The notes under the pieces were generated by a model. It had not been told where the DNA came from and made no database searches. It saw only the letters and a program-made list of their open reading frames with translations. A DNA stretch of 64,000 nt from Peribacillus alkalitolerans (GTDB lineage: Bacteria > Bacillota > Bacilli > Bacillales > DSM-1321). The position numbers and the translations under genes were made by a program. The stretch covers positions 1 to 64,000 of the forward strand of contig NZ_JAAGVZ010000013.1 of assembly GCF_010882125.1 (NCBI RefSeq), written 5' to 3'. Below, piece after piece: positions 52,893 through 62,199 of the stretch. How positions within the stretch are numbered: position 1 is the stretch's first letter; each line of letters opens with the position of its first letter.

Positions 52893-54395
52893 GTGAAAAA
52901 GTTACTAACCATCTTTATCTCCGGCATTCTCTTATTAAGTATTGTTCCTATAAAAGGAAAAGCAGTTAATCAAAACTTTACAATTGGTACTGTCATTGAT
53001 GACAACGCTAATTTATATATATCACCTGATTTAAAGTCTTCAGTAATTGCAGTTCTTAAAAAAGACGAGGAATTTCCTATAATTGCATCTTCATCCGGGA
53101 TTACAACGCCAACCTATCATAAAGTTACGTCCGGCAACACTTTAGCGAAAGTAGCTAAACAATATGGGACTACAGTACAGGATTTACAAAAGGAAAATCA
53201 TTTAACATCAAGTAAAATAATCTCTGGGCAAGCACTGAGGATTCCACAGAAATATTCAATTCACGCTGTTCAATCAGGAGAATCGTTATGGAAAATTGCC
53301 AATAAGTTTGGAGTTACTGTTTCTGACTTGAAAAAGGTTAATTCCTTAAAAAACGAGCATTTAGCGATTGGACAACCAATCAGGATACCGGATTATTTTT
53401 GCCAAGTCCAAATTCTGGGAGGTACGAAAGGGTGGATTAAGAAGTCACAACTTCAAGTAAGCAGCAAGGATAGAGTAGTTATGGGCTGGACTACCCCAGG
53501 TACTAATTTAAGTTATGAAAAAAATAACCCAGTAAATGTTGTTTCTCCTCGTTGGTATACGCTAGTCAACTCTGGCAAAATGGTAACGTCCACTGAAGAT
53601 GCGGTATATGTAGAAAATGCCCATAAAAAAGGAAAAAAAGTATGGCCATTAATTGGTAATTTATTCGATCCAGATTTAACAGACGCAATTTTAAGTGATT
53701 CAAAAAAAAGACAAACACTTGTTTTAACATTGCGTGATTCTTTAGTTAAAACAAAGAGTGATGGGATCAATGTTGACTTTGAGAACATCAACCCTAAGAA
53801 TAAACAGGATTTTGTTCAATTTATCAGTGAACTTAAGCATGCTCTTCAGCCTTACGGAATAACTCTTTCCGTCGATGTAACGCGACAAAACGAAGACCCT
53901 TTTTGGTCAGGGAGCTTTGATCGGAAAGAACTGGGCAAAATAGCGGACTATATAGTGATTATGGGATACGACGAACATTGGGGAACAAGTCCAAAAGCAG
54001 GTTCAGTATCATCATTGCCATGGATTCAAGAAGGTCTCCAATTATTAATGCAAGAAGTTCCCACTCACAAAATCCTGTTAGGTGTCCCTTTTTACACAAG
54101 AGAATGGGTAACGGACCACTCGACGCAAACAGTGAAAAGTCATGACCGAACCATGCACCAAATCAATCAGCTTATTGCATCTAAAGGACTCAAGAAGGTC
54201 TGGGATCAAAAAGCCTCTCAACATTATGTTGAATACTCAACCGCCAGTGAAAAGCACCAAATCTGGATAGAAGACAAAACTTCCATGGGAAAACGAGTTG
54301 ACCTCGTGAAACAATTCCATCTTGGCGGGACTTCAGCGTGGTATCTTGGCTCTGAAACTCAAGATATTTGGGAAGTATTCAACTTTACCAACTAA
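52893..54395 (+). CDS. Spore-type GH18 glycosyl hydrolase with SH3 and LysM domains
   Basis: A secreted 500-residue peptidoglycan hydrolase of the SleL/YaaH group, which acts on cortex fragments. It starts at GTG after GAGTGGGAG. Domain order: signal peptide (1-24), an SH3b-like segment (about 30-65), two LysM domains (YHKVTSGNTLAKVAKQYGTT and IHAVQSGESLWKIANKFG), then the GH18 barrel (about 200-495). The catalytic DxxDxE is DGINVDFE; other landmarks are YIVIMGYDEHWG and LLGVPFYTREW. LysM count and position fit a wall-associated or germination enzyme. Confidence 0.92.
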   Translation: MKKLLTIFISGILLLSIVPIKGKAVNQNFTIGTVIDDNANLYISPDLKSSVIAVLKKDEEFPIIASSSGITTPTYHKVTSGNTLAKVAKQYGTTVQDLQKENHLTSSKIISGQALRIPQKYSIHAVQSGESLWKIANKFGVTVSDLKKVNSLKNEHLAIGQPIRIPDYFCQVQILGGTKGWIKKSQLQVSSKDRVVMGWTTPGTNLSYEKNNPVNVVSPRWYTLVNSGKMVTSTEDAVYVENAHKKGKKVWPLIGNLFDPDLTDAILSDSKKRQTLVLTLRDSLVKTKSDGINVDFENINPKNKQDFVQFISELKHALQPYGITLSVDVTRQNEDPFWSGSFDRKELGKIADYIVIMGYDEHWGTSPKAGSVSSLPWIQEGLQLLMQEVPTHKILLGVPFYTREWVTDHSTQTVKSHDRTMHQINQLIASKGLKKVWDQKASQHYVEYSTASEKHQIWIEDKTSMGKRVDLVKQFHLGGTSAWYLGSETQDIWEVFNFTN

Positions 54396-54415
54396 GGGAA
54401 GGGAGCGACTTCCAT

Positions 54416-54444
54416 TTGACCAATGAGAACAAATGAGGTAATAT
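54416..54444 (+). promoter_or_regulatory. Sigma-A promoter of candidate small RNA
   Basis: TTGACC (54416-54421), a 17-bp spacer, and TAATAT (54439-54444) make a good vegetative promoter. It would start transcription near 54451, with no ORF of quality before the terminator at 54661-54690. Confidence 0.55.
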
Positions 54445-54450
54445 ACTAAT

Positions 54451-54690
54451 ACAAGCTGCGTTGTACGTATTGATAATAAAGTTTTAACCTTTAAGCTGTA
54501 ATAGGGAGTTTTATATAAAAACTCGAATGACAAGCATCTGTCTATAAGACAAGGATGACAAGCAGGATGGTTTTTGCGAACACCCACTTTGAGGAGTGGT
54601 GGTTTAAAACTTTCTTACGCAAAATACGGCAAATGCGGCTTTTTAAATCGACGACAGCAAACCAGCTTCCAACGGAAGCTGGTTTTTTTA
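54451..54690 (+). ncRNA. Candidate structured small RNA of about 240 nt
   Basis: Between the promoter and a strong terminator, the sequence folds well. CATCTGTC-TATAA-GACA-AGGATG forms one hairpin (near 54535-54558), and GAATGACAAGC and GGATGACAAGC are a direct repeat. TTTTTGCG pairs with CGCAAAA around an inner CCACT-TTGAGG-AGTGG hairpin (about 54568-54626). The RNA ends at ACCAGCTTCC-AAC-GGAAGCTGGT plus seven T. It does not match any riboswitch I know, and no gene follows, only repeat array D. Short ORFs across it look incidental. Confidence 0.5.
54661..54690 (+). terminator. Intrinsic terminator of candidate small RNA
   Basis: The perfect 10-bp stem ACCAGCTTCC/GGAAGCTGGT with an AAC loop and T run. 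Confidence 0.92.
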
Positions 54691-55460
54691 TTTATCCTTC
54701 ACTTTATCCCGTTTATCGATCACTTTTATTCTCAATCCTTCAGAAGAAATGTGATATCCTTCACATTAGGGAGGTGGAAATTTAAGGATTGAGATGTAGT
54801 AGATTTATCATGCACAATACCCACTTTATCCATCACATACCTCCGTTTATCATTCACATCTGGGGGATTTACCCTTCACTTTTTAAAAAATATCCTTCAC
54901 TTTTCGCGAAAATGCAGAATTTATCCCTCACTTTATCATTTTACCGATCACTTATAATCTATATCCTTCAGATGAAAGGTGATATCCTTCACTTTTAGGA
55001 AAGTGAAACTTAAATGATGGCGATGTAGTAGATTTATCATGCACAATACCCACTTTATCCATCACATAGCACCGATTATCCTTCACTTCTAGGGGATTTA
55101 CCCTTCACTTTTTAAAAAATACCCTTCACTTTTCGCGAAAATGCAGAATTTATCCTTCACTTTATCAATTTACCGATTACTAATGATTTATATCCTTCAG
55201 ATGAAAGGTGATATCCTTTACTTTTAGGTAAGTGAAATTTAAATGATGGCGATGGAGTAGATTTATCATGCACAATACCCATTTTATCCATCACATAGCC
55301 CCTATTATCCTTCACTTCTAGGGGATTTGCCCATCACTTTTAAAAAAATATCCTTCACTTTTCGCGAAAATGCAGAACTTATCCTTCACTTTATCTTGGT
55401 TATCAATCACTTTTGATCAATATCCTTCAGATGAAAGGTGATATCCTTCACATTTTCCCT
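54688..55460 (-). repeat. Phased GTGAAGGATAA array D (inverted) with 229-bp units
   Basis: The complement of array C's core: ATCCTTCAC occurs 10 times exactly by hand count, with variants ACCCTTCAC, ATCCTTCAG, ATCCATCAC and ATCGATCAC. Motifs are mostly 20-21 bp apart. The block ATCATGCACAATACCCA begins at 54807, 55036 and 55265, exactly 229 bp per step. The block TTTTTAAAAA beside ACCCTTCAC matches, inverted, a segment of array C. No coding potential of quality. Confidence 0.9.
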
Positions 55461-55481
55461 TGATCCAATTCTTAAACTAAA

Positions 55482-55604
55482 TTACCCTCCCATCAACACG
55501 TTCCCAGAAGAGAGCGTCATTGTACTCTGTATCAATTCACCCTCAATTTTTCCTTCCTTAGTACTTTTGAATTGAAACCAACCATAATTCTGATCCTGAA
55601 GCAT
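55482..55604 (-). other. Short open frame, possible gene remnant
   Basis: A 40-residue minus-strand frame (MLQDQNYGWFQFKSTKEGKI..., ending SSGNVLMGG) has protein-like composition but no ribosome site. It lies between array D and the M14 peptidase gene. It may be a remnant or chance; no family recognised. Confidence 0.25.
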
Positions 55605-55645
55605 ACATTTTGATAAGGGCAACTTTGAATAACAGGAGGAGTGGT

Positions 55646-56836
55646 ATGGACGTTTATGTTAGGCAGGGGGATTCATTTTGGTATTATAGCCAGTTGTTCA
55701 AGATGAATTTTCAACTTATTGTTGATTCCAATAGTGGCGTAAATCCGAATCAACTTTCTATTGGACAGCGAGTTCGAATTCCCGGCTATGTTGGAATTGC
55801 ATATCAAATTAAGCAAGGTGATTCCTTGTGGCAGATTGCTCAAAGTCGAAAACTATCGCTGGATGCAATATTGGTTGCCAATCGGGATATCAATCCGAAT
55901 TCACTTCAGGTTGGTCAAACGATTAGGGTGCCGTTAAGGATTACATGGCCATTAGTGAAGGGGAAGCAGGAATATTCGTTTGAGACGATGATGAATGACA
56001 TTGCGAGATTACATCGCGTTTATCCATTTATACAGGTGCCGATGATTGGGAAATCAGTTTTAGGAAAGGATATCCCTGAGGTCCTTATTGGAAAAGGGGA
56101 TAAAAGAGTACATTATAATGGCTCATTCCACGCAAATGAGTGGATCACAACGCCTGTTGTCATGACATTCTTGAATGAATATTTACTCGCTCTTACGAAT
56201 CAAACATCAATCCGTGGCATCTCCATGTTTCCTCAATATCAGCAGACGATGTTATCCATTGTTCCGATGGTGAATCCGGATGGGGTGAATTTAGTATTAA
56301 ATGGTCCTCCACCAACGGAACCATGGAGAAGTAGAGTAATCCAATGGAATAAAGGCAGTACTGATTTTTCTGGATGGAAAGCAAATATAAGGGGAGTGGA
56401 TTTGAACGATCAATTCCCTGCACTTTGGGAGCGAGAGGTAGCTAGAAATCCTAAGGAGCCGGGTCCTAGAGACTATCCTGGTCCAAAGCCTTTTAGTGAG
56501 CCTGAAGCAATAGCAATGGGGGATTTGACCAGAAGACGAGACTTTGCAAGAGTGCTGGCGTTTCATACTCAAGGAGAGGTTATTTATTGGGGCTTTCAAG
56601 ATCTTGAACCACCGGAGTCAGAAGTAATCGTAAATGAATTTGCAAGAGTCAGTGGGTATGAGCCTGTCAAAACAATTGAGAGTTATGCTGGATATAAAGA
56701 CTGGTTTATCCAGGACTGGAGAAGACCAGGCTTTACTGTTGAGCTTGGTAGTGGAGTCAACCCGTTACCAATCGAACAGTTTGATGAAATTTATCGAAAA
56801 ACATTGGGTATCTTTTTAGCGGGGTTATATATGTGA
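55646..56836 (+). CDS. LysM-M14 carboxypeptidase, gamma-D-glutamyl-diamino acid peptidase type
   Basis: A 396-residue peptidoglycan peptidase related to Bacillus endopeptidase I and YqgT. The ATG at 55646 follows AGGAGGAG. Two LysM domains come first (about residues 2-48 and 52-97). The zinc carboxypeptidase domain follows: HxxE in FHANEWITTP (near residue 178), the third ligand His in LAFHTQGEVI, and the catalytic Glu in FTVELGSGVNPLP. There is no signal peptide; related enzymes are made in the forespore or mother cell. The likely bond cleaved is gamma-D-Glu to meso-diaminopimelate. Confidence 0.92.
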   Translation: MDVYVRQGDSFWYYSQLFKMNFQLIVDSNSGVNPNQLSIGQRVRIPGYVGIAYQIKQGDSLWQIAQSRKLSLDAILVANRDINPNSLQVGQTIRVPLRITWPLVKGKQEYSFETMMNDIARLHRVYPFIQVPMIGKSVLGKDIPEVLIGKGDKRVHYNGSFHANEWITTPVVMTFLNEYLLALTNQTSIRGISMFPQYQQTMLSIVPMVNPDGVNLVLNGPPPTEPWRSRVIQWNKGSTDFSGWKANIRGVDLNDQFPALWEREVARNPKEPGPRDYPGPKPFSEPEAIAMGDLTRRRDFARVLAFHTQGEVIYWGFQDLEPPESEVIVNEFARVSGYEPVKTIESYAGYKDWFIQDWRRPGFTVELGSGVNPLPIEQFDEIYRKTLGIFLAGLYM

Positions 56837-56848
56837 AATGAAAGACAA

Positions 56849-56882
56849 AAAACTAGCTATTAAATGTTGGCTAGTTTTTTTA
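56849..56882 (+). terminator. Intrinsic terminator
   Basis: The stem AACTAGC/GCTAGTT with a 12-nt loop and T run. Confidence 0.82.
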
Positions 56883-56950
56883 TGCATTCTGAATTTCAAT
56901 ATAGTATGATGTAAAGGAACTATTCAGCATATGAAAGTTGGGGATAGGTT

Positions 56951-57991
56951 TTGATTACTCTTGGTCCACGCGTGATAAAAACAGGACTTGCTGTCGTGTT
57001 AGCATTATACATTAGTAAATGGCTAGGATTAGAAAATTCTGTATTTGCGGCTGTGGCTGCGACACTGACGATTCAGCCATCTATATATCGTTCATGGAAA
57101 CAAGTCATTGAACAAGTTCAAGCGAATGCATTGGGTGCAACCATAGCGGTTGCTTCCATTTATTTATTTGGTAACAACCCAATCATTATAGGGCTCGTCA
57201 TGATCATCGTAATTGCAGTCTGCTTAAAGCTGAAAATGGAAGGAGCCATTTCTCTAACCTTAATTACGGTATTAGTGATGATGAGTTCACATGCTTATGA
57301 GGGAATTCTGGCAGCAGCTAATAAATTTGTCGTTGTATTGGTCGGAATGGGATCTGCATTCCTAGTGAATTTAATCATTTCTCCACCTAACTATCAGAAG
57401 AATTACTTGGAAAAACTTGATTCGACGTTCAGGAACATGTCCCTTCTATTACGAACAGCGATTTCAAATGAACTAACCGAAAAATCGTTTCAGGAACAAT
57501 GGGAAGCATTTAGAAAGGATATTAAGAAACTTGAGGATTTATATAATATCCTAGATGAAGAAAGAAGGAAATTTTCTAAACTCAAGCCAGTGGATGCAAG
57601 GGAGATTGTTGTCTTTAAACAAATGTTAACCTCACTACAGCATGGTTTAAGATTATTAGATTTGATTGATAGTCATTTCTTTCGCAGTAAGCCTGAAAAA
57701 GGTGTAGTAGAGTTATTTGATAAGCATTTAGAAAAACTAATAAACGATCATGAAATCATTTTTCTAAAATACGACGGGAAAATCAAAGAGAATGAACCTA
57801 GTAATGATAAGGAATACACGATTGCAAGCAAAAATTTTCTTGAAAAAATCATTGGGGCCAATTTAATTGAAGATTATCAAAAATTAGGACTCGTAGTTAT
57901 CGCTTCTGCTTTCTATGAGTATTCATTTGAATTAGAAAGATTGAATCAAATAATTGAACAATATTCGAGACGTAAAAGTAAAATGGAATAA
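56951..57991 (+). CDS. Aromatic acid exporter-family (DUF939/FUSC-like) membrane protein
   Basis: A 346-residue protein starting at TTG after GGGGATAGG. The N-terminal half has four or five membrane helices (ITLGPRVIKTGLAVVLALYIS... LENSVFAAVAATLTIQPSIYRSW), the signature of the aromatic acid exporter family as in Bacillus YqjA. The C-terminal half is a cytoplasmic helical domain. The substrate is not known. It is one gene before a terminator. Confidence 0.82.
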   Translation: MITLGPRVIKTGLAVVLALYISKWLGLENSVFAAVAATLTIQPSIYRSWKQVIEQVQANALGATIAVASIYLFGNNPIIIGLVMIIVIAVCLKLKMEGAISLTLITVLVMMSSHAYEGILAAANKFVVVLVGMGSAFLVNLIISPPNYQKNYLEKLDSTFRNMSLLLRTAISNELTEKSFQEQWEAFRKDIKKLEDLYNILDEERRKFSKLKPVDAREIVVFKQMLTSLQHGLRLLDLIDSHFFRSKPEKGVVELFDKHLEKLINDHEIIFLKYDGKIKENEPSNDKEYTIASKNFLEKIIGANLIEDYQKLGLVVIASAFYEYSFELERLNQIIEQYSRRKSKME

Positions 57992-58004
57992 GAGTTAAGC
58001 TAAG

Positions 58005-58030
58005 CTGCCAATAACAACGGCAGTTTTTTA
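58005..58030 (+). terminator. Intrinsic terminator
   Basis: CTGCC/GGCAG with an AATAACAAC loop and seven T residues. Confidence 0.8.
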
Positions 58031-58119
58031 TTTGGGTAATTCATACTATTGTAAACAATTCATAGGCATCCATCTAATGGAATATATTTCTATAAATCCT
58101 TTTACCAAGGAGAGAAGAG

Positions 58120-59568
58120 ATGCCGAAAAACAAAAATGTTCAATTATCTTCTGAACAAATGATTCAAATTATTAAGAATGGACTTCCCGAAACAAAATCC
58201 TCTAAACATATTATCATCGTTGGTGCTGGAATGGCTGGCCTTGTAGCAGCCTCCTTGTTAAAGGACGCTGGCCACAAAGTTACCATTCTGGAAGCGAATA
58301 ATAGAATTGGTGGACGAGTTTTCACTTCACGCTCACCGTTTAGCAAAGGATTATATTTTAATGCTGGCCCGATGCGTATTTCTGATTTACACTTTTTAAC
58401 CTTTGAATACATTAAAAAGTTTTCTTTACCTACAAATCTATTCATTAACAGAACAAATTTAGATATTATTTATGCTAATGGAATCAAAACACGGTTGGAC
58501 CAGTATGAAAAAAACCCCGATATGCTTAATTATCCAGTAGCCCCAAATGAAAAAGGGAAATCTTCGGAGGAATTATTACTTTCTGCGGTCCAGCCAATCA
58601 TTGATTTCATAAATCAAGATCCAACTAAAAATTGGAAGATTGTTGAAAGTCAGTATGAAAACTATTCTTTAGGAAACTTTCTCAACATGTATTTTTCTGA
58701 TGGAGCAATTGATATGATAGGTGTTCTCCTTGATTTGGAGGCATTCATGGGAATGTCTTTTATCGAGATTCTAAGAGAAATCATTACTTTCACATCTACA
58801 AAAGAATACTATGAGATTACTGGTGGAATGGATTTATTACCCCAATCATTCCTCCCTCAATTAAAAGAAGAAATATTGTTTCATCAAAAAATGACGAAGA
58901 TTTCACAAACTCCAAACAATGTATCCATTGATTCAATTCATCCAAATACATTTGAGGCGACCTCTACCACAGCTGATTTTGCCATCATTACCATTCCTTT
59001 TTCAGCGTTACGTTTCGTACAAATAGAACCATACGATTCTTTTTCTTACTATAAACGAAAAGCGATTCGCGAAATTAACTATATGTCTTCAACAAAAATA
59101 GGAATCGAATTCAAAAGTAGGTTTTGGGAAAAAGAAGGACAACGTGGTGGAAAAACTATTACAGAATTGCCAATCCGTTTTACATTTTTCCCTAGCACTG
59201 GAATTGGAACTGAAGGCAATGCAGTGATTGTTGCAAGTTATACATGGGCGGATGAAGCATTGACTTGGGATTTTCTACCTGAAAAGGAACGTATTCATTT
59301 TGCTTTAACCAATTTAGCAGAAATATACGGAGACCAGGTTTATCAAGAATTCGTAACTGGAAAATCCTTTAGTTGGAGTCATAACCCATATTCGGGAGGA
59401 GCTTTTCCAATTCTCGAACCAGGGCAGGAAAAAGAACTGTTTCCACATATACTTACACCTGAGGGTAGAGTTCATTTTGCCGGTGAACATACATCATTGA
59501 CACACGGCTGGATACAAGGAGCAATTGAATCAGGAATTCGCGTTGCATTTGAAGTGAATAACTTGTAA
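58120..59568 (+). CDS. FAD-dependent amine/L-amino acid oxidase
   Basis: A 482-residue flavoenzyme of the amine oxidase family. The FAD Rossmann motif is HIIIVGAGMAGLVAASLLKDAGH (VGAGMAGL) near residue 40, followed by EANNRIGGRVFTSRS. The C-terminal FAD segment is VHFAGEHTSLTHGWIQGAIESG. An N-terminal stretch of about 35 residues precedes the FAD domain, and no Tat signal is seen. AGGAGAG precedes the ATG. Substrate could be a monoamine or L-amino acid; product would include H2O2 and ammonia. Confidence 0.9.
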   Translation: MPKNKNVQLSSEQMIQIIKNGLPETKSSKHIIIVGAGMAGLVAASLLKDAGHKVTILEANNRIGGRVFTSRSPFSKGLYFNAGPMRISDLHFLTFEYIKKFSLPTNLFINRTNLDIIYANGIKTRLDQYEKNPDMLNYPVAPNEKGKSSEELLLSAVQPIIDFINQDPTKNWKIVESQYENYSLGNFLNMYFSDGAIDMIGVLLDLEAFMGMSFIEILREIITFTSTKEYYEITGGMDLLPQSFLPQLKEEILFHQKMTKISQTPNNVSIDSIHPNTFEATSTTADFAIITIPFSALRFVQIEPYDSFSYYKRKAIREINYMSSTKIGIEFKSRFWEKEGQRGGKTITELPIRFTFFPSTGIGTEGNAVIVASYTWADEALTWDFLPEKERIHFALTNLAEIYGDQVYQEFVTGKSFSWSHNPYSGGAFPILEPGQEKELFPHILTPEGRVHFAGEHTSLTHGWIQGAIESGIRVAFEVNNL

Positions 59569-59645
59569 TGGTTTATATTTTTGGATAAAGCAGGTTTAAA
59601 CGGATTTTATCGAAAAGATAAAAAATGAAATTTTACAACAAGAAA

Positions 59646-59682
59646 AGTAGTGGATTTCCAAAAAAGAAATTCACTACTTTTT
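59646..59682. terminator. Intrinsic terminator
   Basis: AGTAGTG/CACTACT with inner ATTTC/GAAAT pairing and T run, between convergent genes. Confidence 0.82.
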
Positions 59683-59689
59683 ATAATTT

Positions 59690-60052
59690 CTAGCCCTTCA
59701 TAATATACTGATTTCCGTCTTCGTCTTTAAACTGTACGAAGGTACCCCACTGCATTTCTTTTGGCTCTTCGATAAATTCCACACCATTTGATTTCATCGT
59801 TTCGTAAGTACCAAGAACGTCTTCACATTCAAAAACGATCGAAGCTTTCAGTTCATTCCAATTTGGCATCATGGATTTAGGATAAATAACTAAGTGTGAG
59901 TCTGCACCTTTAGGAGCGACCTCTAGCCAAGATGCATTAGGACCCATCGGGAATTCCGCATTGACTTCAAATCCAACCTTGTTTGTCCAAAAATCTTTTG
60001 CCTTTTGTTGGTCTTCAACATAAACTGCTACTGTTGCTATTTTTTTGATCAT
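59690..60052 (-). CDS. VOC-family (glyoxalase-fold) protein
   Basis: A 120-residue single-repeat vicinal-oxygen-chelate protein. The start is the ATG at 60052, behind GAGGAGG on the minus strand; the longer frame upstream overlaps the AraC gene's end. Landmarks are ATVAVYVEDQQKAKDFWTNK at the N-terminus and WGTFVQFKDEDGNQYIM at the C-terminus. It is 41 bp after the AraC-type regulator, probably co-transcribed and controlled by it. Function could be dioxygenase or resistance-like; undecided. Confidence 0.88.
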   Translation of the reverse strand: MIKKIATVAVYVEDQQKAKDFWTNKVGFEVNAEFPMGPNASWLEVAPKGADSHLVIYPKSMMPNWNELKASIVFECEDVLGTYETMKSNGVEFIEEPKEMQWGTFVQFKDEDGNQYIMKG

Positions 60053-60093
60053 TATATTTTCCTCCTCATTTTGTCTTTGCAATTTGAATTCTA

Positions 60094-60930
60094 TCAAGGT
60101 TTTAAAGATTCATCTTGTAAAAAAACGACATTCTTGTTCGAAGTATCTATCTTTTTACTTCGATCCAACATCCATTTTTTATATTCATTTGGAGTTAAGC
60201 CAAGTCTTTCTTTAAAATCCTTTGAGAAATGCGAGTAGTCGAAGTATCCAAATTCATTCATACAATCATGCAAATCCAATGATGGATTAAAGAATAGTTT
60301 TAGACGCACTTGATTGAATCGCGCTACTTTACTTAGCTTTTTGGCAGATAAACCGATAAGATCAGAACATTTTCTTTCAAATTGTCTTGGGGAATAGTGG
60401 CTTTCTTTTATAACAGTCTGTACATCTTGATTAATGGGATTAGAATATAGCTTCGATAATAGTTCAATAAACTCAAGTTCTTTTTCAATCTTATTGATAT
60501 CGAACCGTTCTAATATAAACCCTTTTAGGATTCCTATTCCTTCCTCTAACTCAGCCTTTTCCAATTCTTTCTCAATATTTTCAATACCTTTTAAAAGAAT
60601 AGACAATGGTAAAAATTGATCCTTAAGCAAATTAATTTTTTCTTCGAGGACTGGTATTAATCCCCATGGTTTAAAGCGTATCCCAAATAATCGGATTTCA
60701 CCATTCCCCTCTAAGAAATGGTATTTAGATAATGTTCCAATTAAACAGGCAGTTGGTAATGTCTGACCTTGGCTTTTATATTGACTACCATAATGAATAA
60801 TCATTTCATGACATCCATCTGGCCAAAGAATTTCCCCTGAATCCACATCATTATATGTACGATTCAAGTACCAAAAACATTTTATATATGGTTCCAGCTC
60901 AAGTGGAGGCTGTTTTTCGATATATTTCAT
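60094..60930 (-). CDS. AraC-family transcriptional regulator
   Basis: A 278-residue regulator. The N-terminal half (LELEPYIKCFWYLNRTYND... EILWPDGCHEMIIHYG) is the DUF6597-type ligand region. The C-terminal part is the AraC HTH pair: HYSPRQFERKCSDLIGLSAKKL and GYFDYSHFSKDFKERLGLTPNEY. The VOC gene lies immediately downstream on the same strand. It diverges from a quinone reductase gene with a 145-bp gap that may hold its operator. Confidence 0.9.
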   Translation of the reverse strand: MKYIEKQPPLELEPYIKCFWYLNRTYNDVDSGEILWPDGCHEMIIHYGSQYKSQGQTLPTACLIGTLSKYHFLEGNGEIRLFGIRFKPWGLIPVLEEKINLLKDQFLPLSILLKGIENIEKELEKAELEEGIGILKGFILERFDINKIEKELEFIELLSKLYSNPINQDVQTVIKESHYSPRQFERKCSDLIGLSAKKLSKVARFNQVRLKLFFNPSLDLHDCMNEFGYFDYSHFSKDFKERLGLTPNEYKKWMLDRSKKIDTSNKNVVFLQDESLKP

Positions 60931-61075
60931 ACATTATTACCCTCTTAGTTCTTTTAATATCACTAATAATAGAATAGGGAGACAACCAACTCAACAGACG
61001 AAACCAAAAACTTGAGTTGAGCCAAGGATTCATTTACTATTTAGCTACATTAACATTTGAAACAGAGGTAAAGAC

Positions 61076-62041
61076 ATGAAAGCATTAGTTTTTAATAAGT
61101 TTGGAGGACCAGAAGTCCTGTATTGTTGTGAAATTCCCGATCCCACCATTAAGCCTGATGAGATTCTGGTAAGAATGAAGGCGATCGGCCTAAATTTTGC
61201 CGATGTTTATAGAAGGAAAGGAAACTATCATCTTGTAGGTGAACCGCCTTACATATTGGGGTATGAAGGGGCTGGAGTTGTTGAAAAAGTAGGTTCAAAA
61301 GTTACTAATATCAAAGTTGGGGATCGGATTGGTTTTGCCGATGTTCCATTTGCCAATTCTGAACTAGTTGCTGTCCCTATTGAAAAAGCGATTCCAATAC
61401 CTGATGACATTTCCTTTGAAATTGCATCTTCTGTTTTTCTTCAAGGACTGACAGCTCTATATTTATCCACTGATAGTTATTCAATCAACCCTGGAGATTG
61501 GGTTCTTGTTCATGCTGCGGCGGGAGGGGTAGGTCAGCTTCTCGTTCAGATTGCAAAGCTTTCAGGTGGGAAAGTGATTGGTCTAACTTCCTCTAAAGAA
61601 AAAGCTTTAGTTGCTCAATCGGCAGGAGCGGAACATGTTTTCTTGTATGAAGAATCATGGGTGGAAAAAATCAAGGAAATTACAGAAGAAAAAGGTGTAG
61701 ATGTAGTGTACGAGTCAGTAGGTTCTACATTGAATGACAGCTTTGCATCAACTCGTATTGGAGGTACTGTTGTATTTTATGGTATGGCAGGAGGCGATCC
61801 AGCACCAGTTGATCCAAGGATGCTCATGGATACATCAAAAACATTAACTGGTGGCGATCTATGGAATGTCCTTACCTCATTTGAAGAAAGAGTTAATCGT
61901 TCAAATCAACTTTATCAATGGATTCGTGAGGGGAAACTGAAAATAGAAACTCCTACAACATTTTCTTTGGAGAATGGTCAAGAGGCACACAAGTTGTTGG
62001 AGAGCAGAAAAAGTACTGGGAAAATATTATTAATACCTTAA
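61076..62041 (+). CDS. NADPH:quinone oxidoreductase-like MDR dehydrogenase
   Basis: A 321-residue medium-chain reductase of the zeta-crystallin/QorA type. The catalytic-domain start is MKALVFNKFGGPEVL, the nucleotide motif HAAAGGVGQLLVQIAKL, and there is no zinc-ligand Cys set of alcohol dehydrogenases. Likely it reduces quinones or other enones with NADPH. The weak AGAGG site precedes the ATG. A terminator follows. Confidence 0.92.
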   Translation: MKALVFNKFGGPEVLYCCEIPDPTIKPDEILVRMKAIGLNFADVYRRKGNYHLVGEPPYILGYEGAGVVEKVGSKVTNIKVGDRIGFADVPFANSELVAVPIEKAIPIPDDISFEIASSVFLQGLTALYLSTDSYSINPGDWVLVHAAAGGVGQLLVQIAKLSGGKVIGLTSSKEKALVAQSAGAEHVFLYEESWVEKIKEITEEKGVDVVYESVGSTLNDSFASTRIGGTVVFYGMAGGDPAPVDPRMLMDTSKTLTGGDLWNVLTSFEERVNRSNQLYQWIREGKLKIETPTTFSLENGQEAHKLLESRKSTGKILLIP

Positions 62042-62088
62042 AATGGTTCTCTTAGTAAATCCGTCAATGAATGGCAATATAATTTGCA

Positions 62089-62118
62089 GACCAAATCGCA
62101 TTAAGATTTGGTCTTTTC
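62089..62118 (+). terminator. Intrinsic terminator
   Basis: GACCAAATC/GATTTGGTC with a GCATTAA loop and T run. Confidence 0.85.
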
Positions 62119-62171
62119 GTATCTTATTAAAATGATGCTATAAGACATTTAAAACAAAATAATTAATAGAA

Positions 62172-62199
62172 AAAGCGGACATTTTACCCGCTTTTTTAT
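62172..62199. terminator. Bidirectional terminator
   Basis: AAAAGCGG/CCGCTTTT with T runs both ways; it serves the small DUF2187 gene on the minus strand. Confidence 0.78.

Noticed and set aside
54555-54998. Short ORFs near the candidate small RNA
   Set aside because: They run through hairpins and array D; no ribosome sites or family features. A toxin peptide was considered but nothing supports it.
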